Source: an uncultured Bacilli bacterium (GTDB lineage Bacteria; Bacillota_I; Bacilli_A; RF39; UBA660). From it: DNA of 64,000 nt. Where the stretch lies: contig CAKOPN010000005.1 in NCBI GenBank assembly GCA_934100165.1, positions 62,001 to 126,000 on the forward strand, written 5' to 3'. The notes beneath the pieces were generated by a model. The model was not told the DNA's origin and did not search any database. It saw nothing but the letters and a program-made list of their open reading frames with translations. Shown piece by piece: positions 60,901 through 64,000 of the stretch. The translations under genes and the position numbers were made by a program. The stretch's first letter is position 1; each line of letters begins with the position of its first letter.

Positions 60901-61936
60901 TAAAGGATTAAAGAATAATCACATACCATTTATCAATAAAGTAAGAGAAGAAGCACTAGAAGCTAACTATACACTAGTAAATGGAAAATGGTATACAGAT
61001 GAAAAAGGCTATAGTAGAGGATGGTCAGGAGTAGGAGGCACAACAACTACTACAACAACACATGTTGAAGAAGTTGATTACGATGATCTTACAAATGAAG
61101 AGAAAAAAGAAGCAGACAAGCAAAAAGAAGAGCTTGAGAAAAACCAAGAAGAAGAAAATAAAAAAAGAGAAGAAGAAGCTAGAAGAGTTGCTCAAGAAAT
61201 AGTAGATGGAATTCAAAATGGTACTATGAGTGATGACGAAGCAATGAAGAAAGCTTCTGATGTTGGACTAATAATTGAACCAGGAACATTTGATAAGTTA
61301 AGAGACTTAGCAAAAAATCCTGAATTAACAGATAAGATTGATAAAGAGCTTGAAGAGAAAAACAGACGTGAACAAGAAGAAGCAGAAAGACGTAATGAAG
61401 AGGAACAAAGAAGACTTGCTGAAGAAGAAGCTAAAAGACAAAAAGAGTTTGAAGATTTAATAAAACAAGGTGAAAATGCTGATATTATTGAACCTACACA
61501 AGCTCCAACAAACACTCCGGCACCTACACCTGCTCCAACAAATACGCCAGAACCAACACCAACACCAGCGCCTACACAAGCTCCAACAAACACACCAGAA
61601 CCAACACCAGCACCTACACAAGACATAGATTATAGTGACCCAGATAGAGTAGACCATGATGCTGGAGAAAAACCACTAGAAGATGATTCTAATGTTAGAA
61701 AACAATCTAGTGAAGATGAACTAGTTCAAGAAGTAAATGTTGAAGAGCTAGAAGAAGGAATTGAAGAATTAGAACAACCTATCAAGGAAGATGCAGAAGT
61801 AAAAGAAAGTTCAGCAAAAAAAGACTTCTATGCAAATGCAAAAGCAATATTAACTGCACTTGATGAAGAAGACTTAGACATTGATGAAGTAAAAAGAAAT
61901 GCAGGACCTATTTTAGGTAAAAAAATTAACGGTTAA
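57977..61936 (+). CDS. Very large repeat-rich membrane protein, unknown
   Basis: A 1319-residue protein without N-terminal signal peptide. Residues 1-100 are a small alpha/beta domain. Three repeats of about 95 residues (from about 118, 223 and 316) share EYFRKEILR, NGMLPPVG and EELAKTNERV. A tandem 27-residue Pro/Lys/Val-rich repeat follows (about 412-490). One membrane helix (VATVLAAAAVVGAALGI, about 548-565) is followed by a large domain of about 450 residues, a highly charged coiled coil (about 1035-1170), a Pro-Thr-Ala linker, and an acidic end. This order implies a cytoplasmic N-terminal half and an outside C-terminal half linking the two faces of the membrane. It starts 19 bp after the surface protein gene, with AAAGGGG upstream. 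Function unknown. Confidence 0.7.
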   Translation: MDKYKKISIVNEYNQETKKWEIKQIVIFKEDGAPIISNFKGTNHLVTFVKIMEAKGYDIMKDGLRKAINDGVVNVVSKSNDKEMSLLNAEILSEQIKYQKEVKNEKKSVDEEKPRIKLTKEDVELAEYFRKEILRANGMLPPVGQKEIEELAKTNERVAALEEARKRLSEGKLSKEEFEKIHNTYRDQLAAAIKNAQKEASKETTNEQAQKVEEPKKETKKIKLAKEDVELAEYFRKEILRDNGMLPPVGQKEIEELAKTNERVAALEKARELVNSNKLSKEAFQKLHDEYRLQLASAIKEASQKAEKEEVEQAKKLPKEDAELIEYFRKEILRNNGMLPPVGEKAIEELAKTNERVKNLENAKKMVANKEISEKTYEALRNAYRAQLAESIKRNSVNVEPTKAKVEPVKAKVSTVSPKVAPEYAKETFAPKVENKKEKVSTVPPKVAPEYAKETFAPKVENKNEKVSAVSPKVTTDHVKETVKPSDVKSNDKVKTDDNNKIKINKEKSKKPVTAININETKNDDEIKTVPVGKEKFTVRVKKAWKKVVATVLAAAAVVGAALGIDKLIKRNKNNSNITPIPTVTHNQNVTPAPTPAQVPVLVNTVMNNYCNEYNVPANTRAFLRQQKVLNFLSQYKNESQLREAISALCYGYEANLLIDKNGNFKVDDQGNLYLYSFTNDFLCAKAVVNNYTPEQMLAVFGNTDVTYEQIMDGFKEYWRTVRTYSTVATEELPFRYLTNSDADATKALNGLFDKIIDVNVNRQNGTLTSEHTDNFIVAVDELFVQNDQGLKLTEGTKTIAAAIVDGYVAVQSQVANGEALYLHTDHGYAKAGINLKEVDGHFVIESEDKTAFEFTNLFDVVNHTYADANRYNSNCLREKEILLTNINEMHKLARETESNVRINFATLLYRNGMIDYANKVLDGNYSQDLLDRIENANPTLATEIDTFQKNLATAQSEYVPFNVTTNGIDELLGIKGLKNNHIPFINKVREEALEANYTLVNGKWYTDEKGYSRGWSGVGGTTTTTTTHVEEVDYDDLTNEEKKEADKQKEELEKNQEEENKKREEEARRVAQEIVDGIQNGTMSDDEAMKKASDVGLIIEPGTFDKLRDLAKNPELTDKIDKELEEKNRREQEEAERRNEEEQRRLAEEEAKRQKEFEDLIKQGENADIIEPTQAPTNTPAPTPAPTNTPEPTPTPAPTQAPTNTPEPTPAPTQDIDYSDPDRVDHDAGEKPLEDDSNVRKQSSEDELVQEVNVEELEEGIEELEQPIKEDAEVKESSAKKDFYANAKAILTALDEEDLDIDEVKRNAGPILGKKING
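59213..59424 (+). repeat. 81-bp tandem repeat in the large membrane protein gene
   Basis: Two nearly identical 81-bp units (59213-59293 and 59294-59374) and a decayed third copy (from 59375) encode a 27-residue unit with SPKVAPEYAKETFAPKVEN. Near identity at DNA level points to recent duplication. Confidence 0.9.
61495..61621 (+). repeat. Pro-Thr-Ala linker repeat
   Basis: Repeats of ACACAAGCTCCAACAAACAC and CCAGAACCAACACCAGC-like units encode Thr-Pro-Ala-Pro-Thr and Pro-Glu-Pro-Thr blocks, a typical flexible wall-spanning linker. Confidence 0.8.
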
Positions 61937-61945
61937 TAATAAATT

Positions 61946-61972
61946 AGGATGATAAAAATTCATCCTTTTTTT
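61946..61972 (+). terminator. Terminator after the large membrane protein gene
   Basis: Perfect 7-bp stem AGGATGA/TCATCCT with a 7-base loop, followed by seven T. Confidence 0.85.
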
Positions 61973-62028
61973 GTGCCTAAAAGTAATTAAAAATAATAAA
62001 GAGCATACAATTTACATAGGTGAGATAT

Positions 62029-62871
62029 ATGTTAAAAAAAATAAGTGGAATGATAGGTACTATGGCTTTAATTATGTTCAGCTTTTATTACACAGATAGA
62101 GCTATAGACATAGTTAGAAAAACAGATCCTATTATGAAAGAAATTGTGGAATATAGCAATAATTACGGTAACACATCAATTGATTCCATTTTAGTAAATA
62201 ACAACATAATTCCAGGAACAAAAGGAAATGCGGTAAATATAGATGAAAGTTATATAAAAATGAAAAAATTAGGTTATTTTGACAAAAATTTAATAGTGTT
62301 TGAAGAGGTACTTCCTGTACATTCAATTAAAAACAATTTCGATAACTATATTATTTCAGGTAACCAAGATAAAAATATGACTAGTATAATTTTTAATATT
62401 GAAGATGTATCATATATCGAAGAGATTTTAAAAACAATTAACAGAAAAAATATAACAGCTACTTTTTTCCTACCGATTGAAATATTTGATAATAGCAGTG
62501 ATTTAATAAAGTTAATTATGGGTTACGGTCATGAAGTTGAACTAATTGATAGTAAATATAATAGAAACACAGTAAATAGAGCATCATCAATAAAAAAAAT
62601 AGTGGCTAAAGGTACTTTAAATTTTTGCCTAGTAGATTCTGAAAATGAGACTATACTAAAAAACTGCAAAGAAGAAAAATTACATACAATCATTCCAACG
62701 ATAAAATCTGAAAAATATCCATATAGCGAAGTAAAAAACAATTTAAAAAACGGATCAATAATAGTTTTAGAAAATAATAAAAATACTGTAAGAGAGTTAT
62801 CAGCCATAATAAATTATATAGAACAAAAAGGAATAAAAATTGTATCACTAGAAAAATTACTTGAAGAATAA
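62029..62871 (+). CDS. NodB-fold pseudo-deacetylase, membrane anchored
   Basis: About 280 residues from ATG 62029 behind TAGGTGAG. An N-terminal helix (MIGTMALIMFSFYY) anchors it. Residues about 125-280 keep the strand pattern of polysaccharide deacetylases (SIIFNIED, then KNITATFFLPIEIF, GHEVELIDSKY, GSIIVLENNKNTVRELSAII, GIKIVSLEKLLEE), but the metal-binding motifs Thr-Phe-Asp-Asp-Gly and His-x-x-x-His are gone. An enzymatic role is unlikely; it may bind wall glycan. CATACAAT at 62004-62011 resembles the -10 of sporulation sigma-E promoters. The next genes are spoIIGA and sigE. Inference: a sporulation-associated envelope protein. Confidence 0.65.
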   Translation: MLKKISGMIGTMALIMFSFYYTDRAIDIVRKTDPIMKEIVEYSNNYGNTSIDSILVNNNIIPGTKGNAVNIDESYIKMKKLGYFDKNLIVFEEVLPVHSIKNNFDNYIISGNQDKNMTSIIFNIEDVSYIEEILKTINRKNITATFFLPIEIFDNSSDLIKLIMGYGHEVELIDSKYNRNTVNRASSIKKIVAKGTLNFCLVDSENETILKNCKEEKLHTIIPTIKSEKYPYSEVKNNLKNGSIIVLENNKNTVRELSAIINYIEQKGIKIVSLEKLLEE

Positions 62872-62923
62872 AATAAGACAATGTTTGCACATTCAATTTA
62901 CTAAAATATAATTGGTGGTGATA

Positions 62924-63676
62924 ATGGTATATGTAGATTTAGTTTTAATTCTAAATATTTGGTTAGATTTTTTAATAATTTTAATAGAAGCACTAATTTT
63001 AAAAAGAAAAATAAGTATAAAAAGAATAATTTTTTCTAGTATTATAGGCTCACTTTCAACCTTTCTTCTTTTCTTTAAAATATCATCTAAACTTGTATAT
63101 ATTTTAAAATTTACAATATGCTTAATAATGTGTTTAATTGCTTTTAAATTTAAAAACTTGAAATACTTCATAGAAAACATTATATATTTTTATTTAGTTA
63201 GTATAATTTTAGCCGGTTTTATTTTTCTAATAAAAGAAAATATAAAAATTAACTCTTTCAAATTAAATTTCTTTCTTTTAATGTTAATAACTCCAATTTT
63301 CTTATATATATATTATAAAAAGATGAAGAAAATAAATAATCACTATAACTATTTACATAACATAAAGTTATATTATCAAGGAATTTTATATAGTTTTACA
63401 GGTTTTTTAGATACAGGGAACAAGCTTTATGATCAGTACAAGCATAGACCAATAATACTTGTACATACCACCAAGATACCTTTTGATTATAGTAAAGGAC
63501 TTTTAGTACCATATGAGACTGCCAGTGGGAAAAGTTTATTAAAATGCTTAATATCAGAAAAAGTAATTATTGATAATAACATAGAAAGAAAAAATGTAGT
63601 GTTTGGTCTTACGACAGAAGCTTTTAAAATAGAAAACGTAGATTTAATTTTACACAGCGATATAATGGGAGGATAA
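62924..63676 (+). CDS. spoIIGA: Sigma-E processing peptidase SpoIIGA
   Basis: Membrane aspartic protease that cleaves pro-sigma E after septation. 250 residues (B. subtilis 309). It begins VYVDLVLILNIWLDFLIILI, like SpoIIGA, and has five membrane helices up to about residue 140. The cytoplasmic protease domain carries the catalytic motif GFLDTGNKLYD (Asp about residue 162) and continues with RPIILVHTTKIPF and LLVPYETASGKS. The C-terminal part is shorter than usual. Start ATG 62924 behind GGTGGTGA; an upstream start lies in that site. sigE starts two bases after the stop, the standard spoIIGA-sigE arrangement. Confidence 0.92.
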   Translation: MVYVDLVLILNIWLDFLIILIEALILKRKISIKRIIFSSIIGSLSTFLLFFKISSKLVYILKFTICLIMCLIAFKFKNLKYFIENIIYFYLVSIILAGFIFLIKENIKINSFKLNFFLLMLITPIFLYIYYKKMKKINNHYNYLHNIKLYYQGILYSFTGFLDTGNKLYDQYKHRPIILVHTTKIPFDYSKGLLVPYETASGKSLLKCLISEKVIIDNNIERKNVVFGLTTEAFKIENVDLILHSDIMGG

Positions 63677-63678
63677 AT

Positions 63679-64000
63679 ATGATAGGAATAATTTTACTTG
63701 TAATTTATTTTATAGAAGTTAGTAATGTCTTATTTTATGTTGGCGCAACAGACAAACTACCAGGACCATTATCAAAAGAAGAAGAGGAATTTTATCTTGT
63801 TATGGCTAGTGATGGTGACCAAATGGCCAAAGATAAGCTTATTGAACACAACTTAAGACTAGTTGTATTTCTAGCTAAAAAATATGAAAATACATCTGTA
63901 GACTTGGAAGACTTAGTAAGCATTGGAACAATTGGACTAATTAAAGCCATCAACACCTACAGCATGGACAAAAATATAAAACTTGCAACATATGCCTCAA
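63679..64000 (+). CDS. sigE: Pro-sigma E, 5' part (runs off the window)
   Basis: First 107 codons of the early mother-cell sigma factor. A hydrophobic pro-sequence (IGIILLVIYFIEVSNVLF) leads to the SigE-type junction YVGATDKLPGPLSKEEEEFY, followed by core region 2: KDKLIEHNLRLVVFLAKKYENT, DLEDLVSIGTIGLIKAINTY and KLATYAS. The pro-sequence is about 20 residues, shorter and much more hydrophobic than the 27-residue B. subtilis one. GGAGGATAA upstream overlaps the spoIIGA stop. The gene continues beyond base 64000. Confidence 0.92.
   Translation, partial: MIGIILLVIYFIEVSNVLFYVGATDKLPGPLSKEEEEFYLVMASDGDQMAKDKLIEHNLRLVVFLAKKYENTSVDLEDLVSIGTIGLIKAINTYSMDKNIKLATYAS

Noticed and set aside
1..64000. 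CRISPR arrays, rRNA genes, insertion sequences or T-box leaders.
   Set aside because: I found no regularly spaced repeats, transposase genes, rRNA segments or T-box motifs anywhere in the window.

Overview
This window looks like chromosome from a low-GC (about 30% by eye), endospore-forming member of the Bacillota, probably an uncultured gut-type lineage. The grounds are the sporulation sigma factors (sigF-type, sigK, start of sigE), spoVACDE, spoIIGA, Spo0A-box-like sites, Gram-positive tRNA and cell-wall genes, and AT-rich codon use with TGA as a stop. Every gene except a class B sortase lies on the + strand, so the whole window probably sits on one leading-strand arm.

Layout. 1-2.5 kb: end of yebC, gpsA, an S1-domain protein and a five-tRNA operon (Val-Thr-Tyr-Gln-Lys). 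2.6-5.6 kb: a sporulation block (spoIIAA-like, sigF, spoVAC, spoVAD, spoVAE) preceded by two TGTCGAA boxes; the gene for the anti-sigma factor SpoIIAB is absent between spoIIAA and sigF. 5.6-8.7 kb: a membrane-anchored SH3b protein, a membrane-tethered EIIB-like domain without its phospho-cysteine, an orphan membrane histidine kinase behind two TTCGACA boxes 10 bp apart, and a degenerate exonuclease-fold protein. 8.8-14.2 kb: the NifU-like/GGGtGRT pair, a PhoB-type two-component system and small unknown genes. 14.2-25.7 kb: cell wall and ribosome genes (MurE-type ligase, sigK, polysaccharide deacetylase, a cohesin/cadherin-like surface protein, yqeG-yqeH, an alpha/beta hydrolase, membrane-fused murF, ddl). 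25.9-27.9 kb: topA with a clear promoter.

28-36.7 kb is the least ordinary part. It holds a membrane-anchored SpoIID-domain plus cysteine-peptidase protein, a lipoprotein, a VirD4/TraG-type coupling ATPase with a long acidic tail, a secreted nuclease-fold protein with altered catalytic residues, and a thioredoxin-fold protein with CxxS. It reads like the coupling and wall-opening parts of a type IV secretion system without relaxase, VirB4 or integrase in view. 36.7-51.6 kb: holA, several envelope proteins of unknown function, a CofE-like ligase, an FtsW/RodA/SpoVE protein, the sortase, a 1278-residue repeat protein with a C-terminal Cys/His-rich domain, and an overlapping degenerate ProA-like protein. 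51.7-64 kb: ppdK, a PfkB kinase, a small Smr protein, two very large envelope proteins behind a perfect-consensus promoter, a NodB-fold pseudo-enzyme, spoIIGA and the 5' part of sigE.

A recurring theme is recognisable enzyme folds that have lost key catalytic residues (EIIB, DnaQ-like, transglutaminase-like, nuclease, thioredoxin, ProA-like, deacetylase-like, sortase). Family assignments come from reading motifs in the translated sequence. No database search was run, and negative statements apply only to this 64 kb.
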